In this document: positions 1 to 8,135 of the stretch, in pieces
Position numbering within the stretch: the stretch's first letter is position 1
How the letters are laid out: each line of letters opens with the position of its first letter
Assembly: GCA_021736565.1 (NCBI GenBank)
Contig: JAIPFO010000014.1
Span: 1 to 21,496 of the forward strand
Direction of reading: 5' to 3'
From: Phycisphaerae bacterium
GTDB taxonomy: Bacteria; Planctomycetota; Phycisphaerae; Sedimentisphaerales; SM23-30
DNA: 21,496 bases
Position numbers and translations under genes: made by a program
Notes under the pieces: model-generated
Databases searched by the model: none
What the model was told of the DNA's origin: nothing
The model's input: only the letters and a program-made list of their open reading frames with translations

Positions 1-92
1 AGGACCATAAAGATTACAATAGGCAACAACCACCATTTTTTTCGCGCCTTCATAAAAGCCCACAATTCTTTCATTATTGCTATTTTACTCAT
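1..92 (-). CDS. DUF5989 / SxtK-like small membrane protein (partial, N-terminal 30 codons)
   Basis: This reading frame starts at an ATG at 92 and runs off the left edge of the window, so only about 30 codons are visible. The peptide begins MSKIAIMKELWAFMKARKK and continues WWLLPIVIFMV: a short amphipathic start with an ELWxFMKxRKKWWLLP signature leading into a hydrophobic helix. From memory this is the pattern of DUF5989 proteins, about 50 residues long, which include SxtK of saxitoxin clusters. It starts 18 nt after the stop of the upstream SGNH-like gene, with an AAGGA ribosome binding site, so it is the next gene of the same operon. Its presence beside a carbamoyltransferase and an SxtJ-like protein supports the family call. 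Biochemical function is unknown; it is probably a single-pass inner-membrane partner of the cassette. Confidence 0.75.
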   Translation of the reverse strand, partial: MSKIAIMKELWAFMKARKKWWLLPIVIFMV

Positions 93-110
93 AACGTCTA
101 ATTCCTTGAT

Positions 111-1328
111 TTATTTGCACATAATGCTCTTTAACTGGCCATAAATGACATCCGCAAAAATTCGATTTGCCTTTGCATTAGGGTGCGCATCTGACTTATA
201 TATGATGTGTTCAGAAATTCCAATACCCTTAAATGCAGAGACCGTATCAATTACATCAATACCACTCTCTTCAGCCATTCGTTTCACTTCTTCATATTCT
301 TCCCGATATAAATCAGGATATTGCATAAAAACAAGACAAATCGGCATATTTCGTAGCTGACTTATCTCCTGAAATTCATTAAATATTTTCTGGATATTTT
401 CATTCCCTTCCTGTAGTGATACTTGCCCTTCACTCTCTTCTTCTGCGTCTTTATGTTTGTTACGTTTAGACGCCTGGATTGTTCTCTTAATCGAACACAT
501 TCGCTCCAGAAAAAAGCTGCTAAAAAACGGAAAGGTGCGAGGCTTCACCTTATATTCCTGGTGATAGTACTCCTCCGGATACATCTGTGTAACTGACACA
601 CTCAGGCATACCATGACCATATCGGGATTATAGACCAGCGCTTTGTGTTTCAACGTTGCCAGGTACTGCCTGGTGTCATACCCCCCGACACCAAAATTGA
701 TGAATTCATAATCTATATCTGGAGATTCAGCACTCAATCGATCTTCTAAAATCGAATGAAACGCATCCTCAATCGCCACACCGGCCGGCAAAGTAAACGA
801 ACTGCCCAGAACCGCTACCCGATAGGTATTAGCGGGTTTCTCCAGTGAATATTCTTTGTCCCTTAAACCCTGTGAATTCGTCTTAAACGGTGCCATTTTA
901 AACCAGGTGTCCAGACCAGGCTTCAATTCATAGATCACCCCCGGTGCTTTGGAAGCTTGAACCACGCCCGCCACTCCTAACGCATGGACACTATTCATTT
1001 TCTCGTAGCTAAGACTACTAAAACCAAACAAATAAAATCGCGTGGCCTGCTCCAAAGCCAAAAACGTGATCACCATAACAATCGTAATTTTTAATACAAC
1101 TTTCGGGATAATTCGTAACTTGATCCGACTCCTGTATTTAATCGCCAACACCCCACTGGTCACACAGCCAACATCAAAACACCAGATCAATATCCAATTC
1201 TTCAATTCACTTATCGCATGATCAGGATTAAACAAACCCAAAATCCAGACATTACAAATAACACCTGTACAGACCATCAGAATGCCAATACGATATACTA
1301 TTTGATTGTTCTTAGAACTGTCGTTCAT
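111..1328 (-). CDS. Membrane-anchored SGNH-like protein with degenerate catalytic blocks
   Basis: I chose the ATG at 1328 (405 residues), not the far-upstream TTG at 1418, because it overlaps the preceding SxtJ-like gene by only 17 nt and gives a sensible N-terminus. Three hydrophobic segments lie near residues 11-31, 46-64 and 78-93, followed by a periplasmic or extracytoplasmic SGNH-like domain. Block I reads GSSFT at 175-179 where active family members have GDSFT; the nucleophile serine (177) is kept. The Gly of block II is present (FGVGGYDT, 212-219). The block III GxND is not visible: the aligned stretch reads CLSVSVTQMY. Block V keeps Asp and His in SDAHPN near the C-terminus. It is a paralogue of the SGNH protein two genes upstream, sharing the NSxGxRDxEYxLEK motif. 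Probable role: O-acyl transfer or hydrolysis on an envelope glycan, possibly with reduced or altered catalysis. Confidence 0.75.
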   Translation of the reverse strand: MNDSSKNNQIVYRIGILMVCTGVICNVWILGLFNPDHAISELKNWILIWCFDVGCVTSGVLAIKYRSRIKLRIIPKVVLKITIVMVITFLALEQATRFYLFGFSSLSYEKMNSVHALGVAGVVQASKAPGVIYELKPGLDTWFKMAPFKTNSQGLRDKEYSLEKPANTYRVAVLGSSFTLPAGVAIEDAFHSILEDRLSAESPDIDYEFINFGVGGYDTRQYLATLKHKALVYNPDMVMVCLSVSVTQMYPEEYYHQEYKVKPRTFPFFSSFFLERMCSIKRTIQASKRNKHKDAEEESEGQVSLQEGNENIQKIFNEFQEISQLRNMPICLVFMQYPDLYREEYEEVKRMAEESGIDVIDTVSAFKGIGISEHIIYKSDAHPNAKANRIFADVIYGQLKSIMCK

Positions 1329-1728
1329 AAACACTTTTATCCACTTGGTCCCGATCTTTCGGGTTCCAGTAACTTTCTGATTCTTTATCAATACGCATAT
1401 CCAACAAATCTTTACCAAATAGTCGAGCGACTATCCCAATAGGCGTTACCATTAGATAGAACAACAGGCAACAAACTACACGGGTCATAATCCCGCCCAT
1501 AATTATCGCCAGCAACATCCAAGCCTTGTGAAGTGGTTTTAAGACATTCGGAAATACAAACCCACCCCCGATAAGAACGGTGGATAAAATAACGAAATAA
1601 ATATAAGACTCTTTTTCTTTCCAGAAAAGAACGCCACCCAGAATCCCGAAAGCCAGGCCAACCACCAAACCAAAATTCCGTAAATCTTTTTTATCACTTT
1701 TAATATTTTTAATTATTTCAATGATCAT
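1312..1728 (-). CDS. SxtJ-like small integral membrane protein
   Basis: This is a 138-residue protein with a short basic cytoplasmic N-terminus and three hydrophobic helices (about residues 19-36, 41-59 and 70-95). It ends in a polar tail containing LDxRxDxxSESYWxPxD, a tail pattern I associate with the SxtJ family. SxtJ proteins have no known biochemical activity but recur beside NodU-type carbamoyltransferases, DUF5989 proteins and SGNH hydrolases, exactly as here. The ATG overlaps the end of the preceding SGNH gene by 11 nt and its own stop lies inside the following gene, so the three are translationally coupled. I infer a membrane scaffold or partner role for the carbamoylation/SGNH cassette. 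Family assignment rests on length, topology, tail motif and context. Confidence 0.75.
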   Translation of the reverse strand: MIIEIIKNIKSDKKDLRNFGLVVGLAFGILGGVLFWKEKESYIYFVILSTVLIGGGFVFPNVLKPLHKAWMLLAIIMGGIMTRVVCCLLFYLMVTPIGIVARLFGKDLLDMRIDKESESYWNPKDRDQVDKSVYERQF

Positions 1729-2734
1729 TACTGCTCCGATCCATCATCAACTTATCGTAAATCACCTCAGCGATTATTGCATTCGCTTTCCCATTGGCAT
1801 GAGGATCTTCCGGGCTCACCCACATTGTTTCCGGGGCATGCTTTTTCAATGTTGGTAGAAGATCCATAAATGGCACTTCTCCTTCTTCGGCAACGCTTCT
1901 GATGTAATCTGTTGCATAAGTAAATTGATAATTCTCAAAGTCATGCATCTCTGGAATATTAACAATATAAAGTGAAATATCTTTAGTTTTACATATATGA
2001 ATCAACTCCTCCAGCGACGCTTTATTCTTATTCAAATTGCTCGCGTTCTCTTCCGAATACAACCCGGCATAATAATCACACCAGGAATAATTTTTAAGCA
2101 TTAGCGATCGAACCTTAACAAAACGATCAAATAAAAATGAAAAGAAATAGGAATGTTTAATCGCATGATATCCCAGAGAAGTCTTTATTTCCGGCACAGG
2201 CTCAACGTCATTAATAAAGTACATTAAGATCACAATATCTGGTTTAAGCGGCAATCCTTTAAGTTTAAACAATTCCACCTCCATGGTGCTGTTGTAATTG
2301 CCAATCCCAGTATTGATAACCTCATATTTATTGCCCGTCTCATTGAGCCGCTTTTCCAGTTTCTTGGAATACAACTCATCAAAAGCTACGCCCCAACCTA
2401 ACGTAAAAGAATCTCCTACGAATAATATCCGTTCTTTGTCTGGCGTTTTTTCAAGTGGGTATTCGCCATCTCTAAATCCCAAGGAATTCGTCTTAATATG
2501 GACCCCGTAAAAACCCCCTTCTCTATTTGGGTAATGATGGAACGGCAACTTTTCATTCTCAAGCGGTTGTTTCAACTTCGCGGCATATCGCCACATCTCC
2601 ATATTATAATTCGTCAAACGGTCAAAAAATATCCTGACAGTAATCTCGCCGGCAATAATACAAAACAAAAGAATATATGCCACAAACAACATCCTTTTGA
2701 ACCAGATTTTAAATTTTTCCTGTTTTTTTCTCAT
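1718..2734 (-). CDS. SGNH/GDSL hydrolase family protein, membrane anchored
   Basis: The protein is 338 residues from the ATG at 2734, whose A is the last base of the carbamoyltransferase stop codon (TGATG overlap), so the two are translated in tandem. One N-terminal transmembrane helix (about residues 13-30) anchors an SGNH domain with all expected blocks: GDSFT at 107-111 (nucleophile Ser109), GIGNYN at 143-148, IND at 174-176 and a C-terminal DPHAN at 310-314 giving the Asp and His. The family hydrolyses or transfers acyl esters, and similar membrane-bound members act on bacterial exopolysaccharides. Its genetic coupling to a carbamoyltransferase suggests both modify the same envelope glycan or lipid, though no substrate can be read from the sequence. 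The catalytic set looks intact, unlike its paralogue further downstream. Confidence 0.87.
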   Translation of the reverse strand: MRKKQEKFKIWFKRMLFVAYILLFCIIAGEITVRIFFDRLTNYNMEMWRYAAKLKQPLENEKLPFHHYPNREGGFYGVHIKTNSLGFRDGEYPLEKTPDKERILFVGDSFTLGWGVAFDELYSKKLEKRLNETGNKYEVINTGIGNYNSTMEVELFKLKGLPLKPDIVILMYFINDVEPVPEIKTSLGYHAIKHSYFFSFLFDRFVKVRSLMLKNYSWCDYYAGLYSEENASNLNKNKASLEELIHICKTKDISLYIVNIPEMHDFENYQFTYATDYIRSVAEEGEVPFMDLLPTLKKHAPETMWVSPEDPHANGKANAIIAEVIYDKLMMDRSSNDH

Positions 2735-4551
2735 CAATCCAGATCAAACTCCTTACGCCAATCACTATCGCCTTCCAATTCTTTCTGCTCGCGTTTATCC
2801 AGCAAATAATTCCCCAGAATCAGGTAATCCATTTTTGTTCGCATAAAACACAAATACGCATCTTCCGGACTGCACACAATCGGTTCACCCCGTACATTAA
2901 ATGAGGTATTGATAATCACCGGACAGCCATGTTTCTCGTCCAACTGCGAGATCATCTGGTGATACAGAGGGTTATCCTCCCGGTTAACGGTTTGCAGCCG
3001 CGCCGAATAATCCACATGGGTTACCGCCGGAATTGTTGACCGCACTATGTTTAATTTATCGATTCCGAAAAGTTTTTCCTCTTCTGGCGTCATTTGACGG
3101 CGTACTTGCTCTTTTACGGGTGCGACCAGAAGCATATAGGGGCTTTCCCGGTCAATTTCAAAATAATCTGACACCTTCTCCTTTAATACTGTTGGGGCAA
3201 ATGGACGAAAACTCTCTCTGAACTTGATCTTCAGGTTCATGGTCTCCTGCATTTTAGGCGAACGGGCATCGCCAATAATCGATCGTCCCCCCAGGGCCCT
3301 TGGACCAAACTCCATCCGTCCCTGGAACCAGCCAATTACCTTTTCATCGGCTACCAGATCAGCGATTCGGCTGGGCATCTCGTTTTTTTCTAATTTCTTA
3401 TAGGGTAGATCGTTACGTTTCAAATATTCTTCAATCGCATTGTCATCATATGCTGGCCCCAGGTAGGATCCCCCTTGCATACTACGACCCTCATCAACCT
3501 TGCGAGTATTTCCAAGATATTGATACCATGTAAACAGTGCTGCCCCCAACGCACCTCCGGCATCACCGGCTGCTGGTTGGACCCAGATATCTTCAAAAGG
3601 CCCTTCGCGGAGTAATCGGCCGTTTGCTACGCAATTTAATGCCACCCCGCCAGCCAAACATAACCTCTTTTGTCCCGTTACTTTATGAATATGTCGGGCC
3701 ATTCGCAATATGACTTCTTCTGTGACTTCCTGTACCGAACGAGCCAGGTCCATTTCTCTTTGGGTAACACGTGACTCCGGCTTTCTGGGCGGTCCTCCCA
3801 GGAGTTTATCGAACCGCTTGTTGGTCATGGTCAACCCAACGCAATAATTGAAATATTTCATATTCAGTTTAAAAGAGCCATCTTCTTTTAAATCCATCAA
3901 TTCAGAAAGGATTACGTCTTTATATTTAGGCTCACCATATGGAGCCAGTCCCATTACCTTATATTCGCCCGAATTGACCTTGAAACCAGTATAATAGGTA
4001 AATGCTGAATATAGCAGCCCCAGAGAATGAGGGAAATGCATTTCATTATGAATATGGATTTCATTATCTTTTCCAACCCCAAAACTTGAGGTTGCCCATT
4101 CACCTACACCGTCGACGGTTAGAAAAGCCGCTTCCTGATATGGAGAGGCGAAAAACGCAGAAGCCGCATGGGATTCGTGGTGCTCTGGAAATATGATCTT
4201 GCCTTCATAATTAAGATCGCTTTTGATATTCTCTTTCATCCAGAGTTTCTGTTTAATCCAAAGAGGAATCGCCTTTAGAAATGAATTAATCCCTAACGGA
4301 GCAAACGCCAGATATGTTTCCAGAATACGCTCAAATTTAATAAACGGCTTGTCATAGAAGGCAACATAATCCAGGTCATCACTGGTAATACCCCGCTCTT
4401 CCAGGCAATACTTAACCGCATGGGCCGGAAAGGAAAAATCCTGTTTTTTGCGGGTAAAACGCTCCTCTTGGGCGGCGGCAACTATTTTGCCATCCTGTAC
4501 CAGGCACGCAGCGCTATCGTGATAAAAAGCTGATATTCCAAGTATATTCAC
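2734..4551 (-). CDS. NodU/SxtI-family O-carbamoyltransferase
   Basis: This 605-residue protein has the full two-domain architecture of NodU/TobZ/SxtI carbamoyltransferases, which use carbamoyl phosphate and ATP to make a carbamoyladenylate and transfer the carbamoyl group to a hydroxyl. The N-terminal Kae1-like domain begins MNILGISAFYHDSAA, with the metal-binding HHESHAA at 124-130, KVMGLAPYGEP at 198-208 and AGGVALNCVANG at 300-311. The C-terminal carbamoyl-transfer (YrdC-like) domain contains FQGRMEFGPRALGGRSI at 409-425 and FRESFRPFAPTV at 444-454. The start is a GTG at 4551 with an AAGGA site about 10 nt upstream. It is the first gene of a coupled cassette with SGNH, SxtJ-like and DUF5989 genes, and a glycosyltransferase lies upstream. 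This suggests carbamoylation of a surface glycan or a secondary metabolite; the substrate is not identifiable. Confidence 0.95.
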   Translation of the reverse strand: MNILGISAFYHDSAACLVQDGKIVAAAQEERFTRKKQDFSFPAHAVKYCLEERGITSDDLDYVAFYDKPFIKFERILETYLAFAPLGINSFLKAIPLWIKQKLWMKENIKSDLNYEGKIIFPEHHESHAASAFFASPYQEAAFLTVDGVGEWATSSFGVGKDNEIHIHNEMHFPHSLGLLYSAFTYYTGFKVNSGEYKVMGLAPYGEPKYKDVILSELMDLKEDGSFKLNMKYFNYCVGLTMTNKRFDKLLGGPPRKPESRVTQREMDLARSVQEVTEEVILRMARHIHKVTGQKRLCLAGGVALNCVANGRLLREGPFEDIWVQPAAGDAGGALGAALFTWYQYLGNTRKVDEGRSMQGGSYLGPAYDDNAIEEYLKRNDLPYKKLEKNEMPSRIADLVADEKVIGWFQGRMEFGPRALGGRSIIGDARSPKMQETMNLKIKFRESFRPFAPTVLKEKVSDYFEIDRESPYMLLVAPVKEQVRRQMTPEEEKLFGIDKLNIVRSTIPAVTHVDYSARLQTVNREDNPLYHQMISQLDEKHGCPVIINTSFNVRGEPIVCSPEDAYLCFMRTKMDYLILGNYLLDKREQKELEGDSDWRKEFDLD

Positions 4552-4599
4552 GTATTCATATTTCCTTACTAAGCTCTAATCCGGAAAAAACAGGGAATG

Positions 4600-4618
4600 T
4601 TACTGATACGTTCAGTAA
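4600..4618. repeat. 7-bp perfect inverted repeat in the carbamoyltransferase leader
   Basis: TTACTGA and TCAGTAA are separated by 5 nt, between the candidate promoter and the start codon. It could be an operator or a weak leader hairpin. Arms this short can occur by chance. Confidence 0.25.
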
Positions 4619-4696
4619 TCACATAGGTTCTCTATCGGTCAATCCATGCTTCATCTTCTTTAAAAAATATACCAGAAAAATACATCTAGCTTCTAC

Positions 4697-4725
4697 ATAT
4701 AATCCTCCCGACCTCTCCGTTTCAA
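4697..4725 (-). promoter_or_regulatory. Candidate promoter of the carbamoyltransferase cassette
   Basis: On the minus strand a TTGAAA (4725-4720) is followed after 17-18 nt by TTATAT/TATATG, a fair sigma-70-like pair about 140 nt ahead of the GTG start. The match is by eye and planctomycete promoters are poorly defined. Confidence 0.3.
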
Positions 4726-4863
4726 TATCGTCGCTCTTGCGCCTTATATCCTGCCCACGCAACCCGGCCGTGCATTGCCCATATCTCGCCCTAATCCCGA
4801 TTCAGTCAACGGAGTACACCGGTAAATTAAACTTAATGCATTCAGCCCGGATCCCTTCACCTT

Positions 4864-5760
4864 TCAATCATTTTTCTCCGCCACAATATACAATGGCCTA
4901 TGTTGGGATTGGCGGTGGATTCTTGTGGTGTATTCTCCAAGTAGTGACAGGATGAGGAGTTGTGTGGCTCCTATGAAGAAGATCCCGGCGGTTTGCAGGT
5001 TTTGTCCTTCTATTGTAATTATTATTGCGGCGATAAAACTCGTTGCCGCGACGACTAACCCTATCAGGGCAGCCAGGCGAAGTGGGACGTTTGAAAAGCC
5101 TGTAATGGCATCAATGGCAAGGAGAAACAGCTTTCCGAAATTGTATTTTGTCTGGCCGGCGAATCGCTCATCTCTATCATAGGGGACCGCCACTTCCTTG
5201 AATCCCGTCCAGGCCACCAGCCCGCGAACGAAACGGGCATGCTCTCGGAACCGGCGGAACTGTTCGACAACCACCTTATCCATCAGCCGAAAATCGCCGG
5301 TATCAATGGGAATATCAATTTTAGCGATCCTTTGCATGATTCGATAAAAAACCCATGCGCTAAATCGCCTGGAAGCGGGTTCTTCTTTTCGCGTTCGTCG
5401 TTGGGCATAGACGATCTTGTAGCCCTGCCGCCATTTTTCGATAAGTTCAGGAATGACCTCGGGCGGATCCTGCAGATCGGCGTCTATGAGTATCACCGCA
5501 TCGCCATCGGCACGGTCGAGCCCGGCAGTTGTGGCCGCTTCATGGCCAAAATTCCGGGTAAAAAAGAGATATTTTACATTTTCGTGCTCATCGGCCAGCT
5601 TCTGAATGATCTCACGCGATGTATCGGTACTACCATCATCGACGAACAGGTACTCGTACTGCTCAGAACTTGACTTTTCCAGCTGAAAAAGCCGGGCATG
5701 CAAATCCAGAAGGCATGATTCCTCATTGTAAACGGGTATTACTACGGTTATCAGTGACAT
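4864..5760 (-). CDS. Family 2 glycosyltransferase, DPM1/GtrB-like polyprenol-phosphate type
   Basis: From the ATG at 5760 (298 residues) the protein opens MSLITVVIPVYNEE, the standard GT2 start, with an AGGTG site 9 nt ahead. An upstream GTG at 5793 would add 11 residues without a binding site and is rejected. The GT-A domain shows VDDGSTD at 40-46, the metal-binding DAD at 93-95 followed by LQDPPE, DTGDFRLMD at 153-161 and QTKYNFGKL at 203-211. Two transmembrane helices follow (about 226-250 and 256-276). This is the arrangement of enzymes that move a sugar from a nucleotide donor to undecaprenyl phosphate on the cytoplasmic face of the membrane. It lies between glyA and the carbamoyltransferase cassette, all on the minus strand, which fits a role in envelope glycan decoration. 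The sugar is unknown. Confidence 0.93.
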   Translation of the reverse strand: MSLITVVIPVYNEESCLLDLHARLFQLEKSSSEQYEYLFVDDGSTDTSREIIQKLADEHENVKYLFFTRNFGHEAATTAGLDRADGDAVILIDADLQDPPEVIPELIEKWRQGYKIVYAQRRTRKEEPASRRFSAWVFYRIMQRIAKIDIPIDTGDFRLMDKVVVEQFRRFREHARFVRGLVAWTGFKEVAVPYDRDERFAGQTKYNFGKLFLLAIDAITGFSNVPLRLAALIGLVVAATSFIAAIIITIEGQNLQTAGIFFIGATQLLILSLLGEYTTRIHRQSQHRPLYIVAEKND

Positions 5761-5770
5761 AGATTCACAC

Positions 5771-5817
5771 CTGCGATTTTTTGGGCACAACACACGGTGC
5801 CCCTACTTCTGCGATTT
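5771..5817. repeat. REP-like hairpin flanked by 9-bp direct repeats
   Basis: GGGCAC (5783-5788) and GTGCCC (5797-5802) form a 6-bp stem with an 8-nt loop, between two copies of CTGCGATTT at 5771-5779 and 5809-5817. The layout resembles a small mobile palindrome with a target duplication. It sits between glyA and the glycosyltransferase. It lacks a T run after the stem on either strand, so it is not an intrinsic terminator. Confidence 0.4.
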
Positions 5818-5877
5818 CATTGCGAAAAACGTGTTTTTAGTATTTTTTGGGCAACGGCATACCATCCCCTTGCACTA

Positions 5878-7131
5878 TCAGGCCGGCAATGGGAATTGCT
5901 GGCACAACTCCTGGGTTTCGCTGCGTACCTGGCTTATCACCTTCTGGTCGCCCTGGCTGGAGAGTAGCTTATCAATCCAATTGGCGATCTGCCGCATATG
6001 ATCTTCTTTGAGGCCGCGAGTTGTTAAAGCAGGTGTGCCGATACGAACACCACTGGCATCCATCGCCTTGCGAGTATCAAAAGGCAACAAGTTCTTATTG
6101 ACCACAATACCCCCGAGTCCAAGCAAATCTTCAGCCTGTGCACCGGTCAAATTGGCATCATACGGCCTTAAGTCCAGCAATATTAAGTGGTTATCCGATC
6201 CACCTGAACACAGGCTAAACCCTTTACTCACCAGTTCTTCGGCCAGGGCATTACAGTTTTTCAGCACCTGCTCCATGTAAGTTTTAAACTCAGGCTTGAG
6301 TGCTTCGCCAAAGGCCACCGCCTTGGCAGCGACAATATGGCATAACGGTCCGCCCTGCATCCCTGGGAACACCGCCGAATTAATGGCCCGGGTATTCTCA
6401 TCTTTACACATCGTAATCCCACCTCGGGGCCCTCGCAGGGTTTTATGAGTCGTGCTCGTGACATAATCACAGACGGGAATGGGGTCTGGATGAAGCCCTG
6501 TGCACACCAAACCGGCGACATGGGCGATATCGGCCAATATTTTAGCACCATTGGAATGAGCAATTTCTGCCAGTTTATCGAAGTCGATCTTACGGGGATA
6601 AGCACTCGCACCACAAACGATCAGCTTGGGCTTATGCGCTTTTGCCAGGGCATTTACCTGGTCATAATCAATGGTTTGCGTATCTTCTTTTACGCCGTAA
6701 CTCACGAAATTATAAAGCTTTCCGCTAAAATTAATCTTAAACCCGTGACTGAGATGCCCCCCATGTGCCAGGTCCATCGCCAGTGCGGTATCGCCCGCTT
6801 GCAGCGAGGCAAAATAGACCGCCATATTCGCCTGGGCACCCGAATGAGGCTGGACATTGACATGATCACAGCCAAAAAGATCCTTACACCGTTGGATGGC
6901 CAGTGTTTCAATCTGATCAACCTGCTCACACCCCCCATAATATCGTTTTCCGGGCAGGCCTTCGGCATATTTATTCGTTAAACAGCTACCGGCTGCCGCT
7001 AAAACAGCCGGCGAGGTATGATTTTCCGAGGCAATCATCTCCAAAACATTCTGCTGACGATTTTCTTCCCGGGCAATTAAACCGTAAACTTCCGGGTCGC
7101 TTTTTTCAAGGTATCCTGGGGATCCAAACAT
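5878..7131 (-). CDS. glyA: Serine hydroxymethyltransferase
   Basis: This is a full-length 417-residue PLP enzyme that interconverts serine plus tetrahydrofolate with glycine plus 5,10-methylene-tetrahydrofolate, the main source of one-carbon units. Family landmarks are all present: [13 protein letters not shown] near 31-43, [15 protein letters not shown] at 53-67, [12 protein letters not shown] at 91-102, ADIAHVAGL at 200-208 and [13 protein letters not shown] at 226-238, whose Lys230 binds PLP. The C-terminal [15 protein letters not shown] is also intact. The ATG at 7131 is preceded by AGGAG at about 8 nt, which fixes the start. Downstream lies the glycosyltransferase and upstream rsmE, same strand, but with gaps of 117 and 221 nt, so glyA may have its own promoter (see 7266-7300). 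Confidence 0.97.
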   Translation of the reverse strand: MFGSPGYLEKSDPEVYGLIAREENRQQNVLEMIASENHTSPAVLAAAGSCLTNKYAEGLPGKRYYGGCEQVDQIETLAIQRCKDLFGCDHVNVQPHSGAQANMAVYFASLQAGDTALAMDLAHGGHLSHGFKINFSGKLYNFVSYGVKEDTQTIDYDQVNALAKAHKPKLIVCGASAYPRKIDFDKLAEIAHSNGAKILADIAHVAGLVCTGLHPDPIPVCDYVTSTTHKTLRGPRGGITMCKDENTRAINSAVFPGMQGGPLCHIVAAKAVAFGEALKPEFKTYMEQVLKNCNALAEELVSKGFSLCSGGSDNHLILLDLRPYDANLTGAQAEDLLGLGGIVVNKNLLPFDTRKAMDASGVRIGTPALTTRGLKEDHMRQIANWIDKLLSSQGDQKVISQVRSETQELCQQFPLPA

Positions 7132-7265
7132 ATCAATAGCTCCTATTTCGACTTTTGCACTTTCCAGTGCCCTGACAGCCCTGCGGCCATAACTGATTCA
7201 CTCTAAAACAATAAAAAAGTACGAATGCACTCTCCTTTTGATGACTTGTACATTCATGCCACTGC

Positions 7266-7300
7266 AGATAAAATATCAGCATACCATTTTATCTATTATA
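7266..7300 (-). promoter_or_regulatory. Candidate glyA -10 element with adjacent operator-like inverted repeat
   Basis: A perfect TATAAT lies on the minus strand at 7300-7295. It is directly followed by AGATAAAAT (7294-7286), an 11-nt spacer and ATTTTATCT (7274-7266), a perfect 9-bp inverted repeat covering the expected transcription start. No good -35 is visible. The start codon of glyA is 164 nt downstream. Just before its ribosome binding site there is also a small hairpin, GCACT-GGAA-AGTGC. Confidence 0.35.
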
Positions 7301-7352
7301 TCCCAGTAAGCAAGTAAATAACCCAGCGCATGGAACAGACGACAGTATCTTA

Positions 7353-8111
7353 TCAATAACGGGTTGCTGACAATTGACTTATCGCTGCAACCACCGCATT
7401 TTCCACCCGCAAAGTCCATGGTCCAAGGCAATATCGCTCAAAACCGATCGCCTCCATAAGGTCTTCTTCAAACGGCACCCACCCCCCTTCCGGGCCGATA
7501 GCCACCAGGATTTGGCCGGTAGGCCTGCTGGTTAGAATATCAGCAATTCTCTGCTCGCTCCCCAGGTCAGGCAGTAGTTTCAAGCAGACCTCTGAATTCC
7601 CCGACAGAATACCAGGAAGCTCATCCTGGAAAAACTTCTTAAAGTACTTATGTATAAAGACTTGCGGCATAATCGTCCGCCGGCCCTGGCTCAATCCCTC
7701 GATCAGGAACCGCCTCAAATTGCTTTCCTCCAGCAGGGGAGAATGAAAATAGCTTTTTTCCACCCGATTCGCCCGGACGAGGTACAAATTCCGGACCCCC
7801 ATGGTCGCGCAACTCTGCAAAACCTTTTTCAAAGTCTGAGGCCGGGGCAGGGCACATATAATGTCAATCGCCGGCTCATCAAGGGGCAATTCTTCCTCCC
7901 AGGTCGCACAAACCATCACTTTCCCGGGGCTCATCCGGGTAATTACACCACAACCCTGCGGGCCATTTAGAAGCCCGATACGGATCACATCGCCCACCTT
8001 TGCCCTTAGGACAGCCTGAATATGCTCGGCCCGCTCCCCCGATATGTCGTACTCATTATCAGCAAGACAACTATCCGTGCGGTCACGTTTCTCTAAAATT
8101 ATCAGATTCAC
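7353..8111 (-). CDS. rsmE: 16S rRNA (uracil-1498-N3)-methyltransferase RsmE
   Basis: The protein is a SPOUT-fold methyltransferase that methylates U1498 of 16S rRNA with S-adenosylmethionine. I prefer the GTG at 8111 (252 residues) to the ATG at 8135: the GTG has a GGGAG site 6 nt upstream, the ATG has none, and the shorter form begins with the family-typical NLIILE. The N-terminal PUA-like part shows AEHIQAVLRAKVGD at 28-41 and GLLNG at 46-50. The C-terminal knot has IGPEGGW at 205-211 and LGPWTLRVENAV at 229-240, where the family usually reads LGxRxLRxETA; the T-to-N change is slightly unusual but the knot appears complete. The gene is on the same strand as glyA, 221 nt upstream of it. Confidence 0.93.
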   Translation of the reverse strand: MNLIILEKRDRTDSCLADNEYDISGERAEHIQAVLRAKVGDVIRIGLLNGPQGCGVITRMSPGKVMVCATWEEELPLDEPAIDIICALPRPQTLKKVLQSCATMGVRNLYLVRANRVEKSYFHSPLLEESNLRRFLIEGLSQGRRTIMPQVFIHKYFKKFFQDELPGILSGNSEVCLKLLPDLGSEQRIADILTSRPTGQILVAIGPEGGWVPFEEDLMEAIGFERYCLGPWTLRVENAVVAAISQLSATRY

Positions 8112-8135
8112 ACAAGGCTCCCAGCTACGATACAT

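Larger units (their letters stand above)
4552..4863. other. Intergenic leader between glycosyltransferase and carbamoyltransferase operon
   Basis: This 312-base stretch has no convincing coding frame. It probably carries the promoter of the carbamoyltransferase cassette (see 4697-4725) and a 140-base untranslated leader that includes a short inverted repeat (4600-4618). No intrinsic terminator for the upstream glycosyltransferase gene, with a GC-rich stem and a T run on the minus strand, was found. Confidence 0.5.

Noticed and set aside
1329..1418. N-terminal extension of the second SGNH protein from a TTG at 1418
   Set aside because: It would overlap the SxtJ-like gene by over 100 nt, and the ATG at 1328 fits the coupling pattern of the operon.
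5783..5802. Hairpin as an intrinsic terminator of glyA
   Set aside because: On the minus strand the stem is followed by A residues, not T; the T run lies on the wrong side.
6445..6981. Plus-strand 178-residue frame
   Set aside because: Antisense to glyA, which is beyond doubt.
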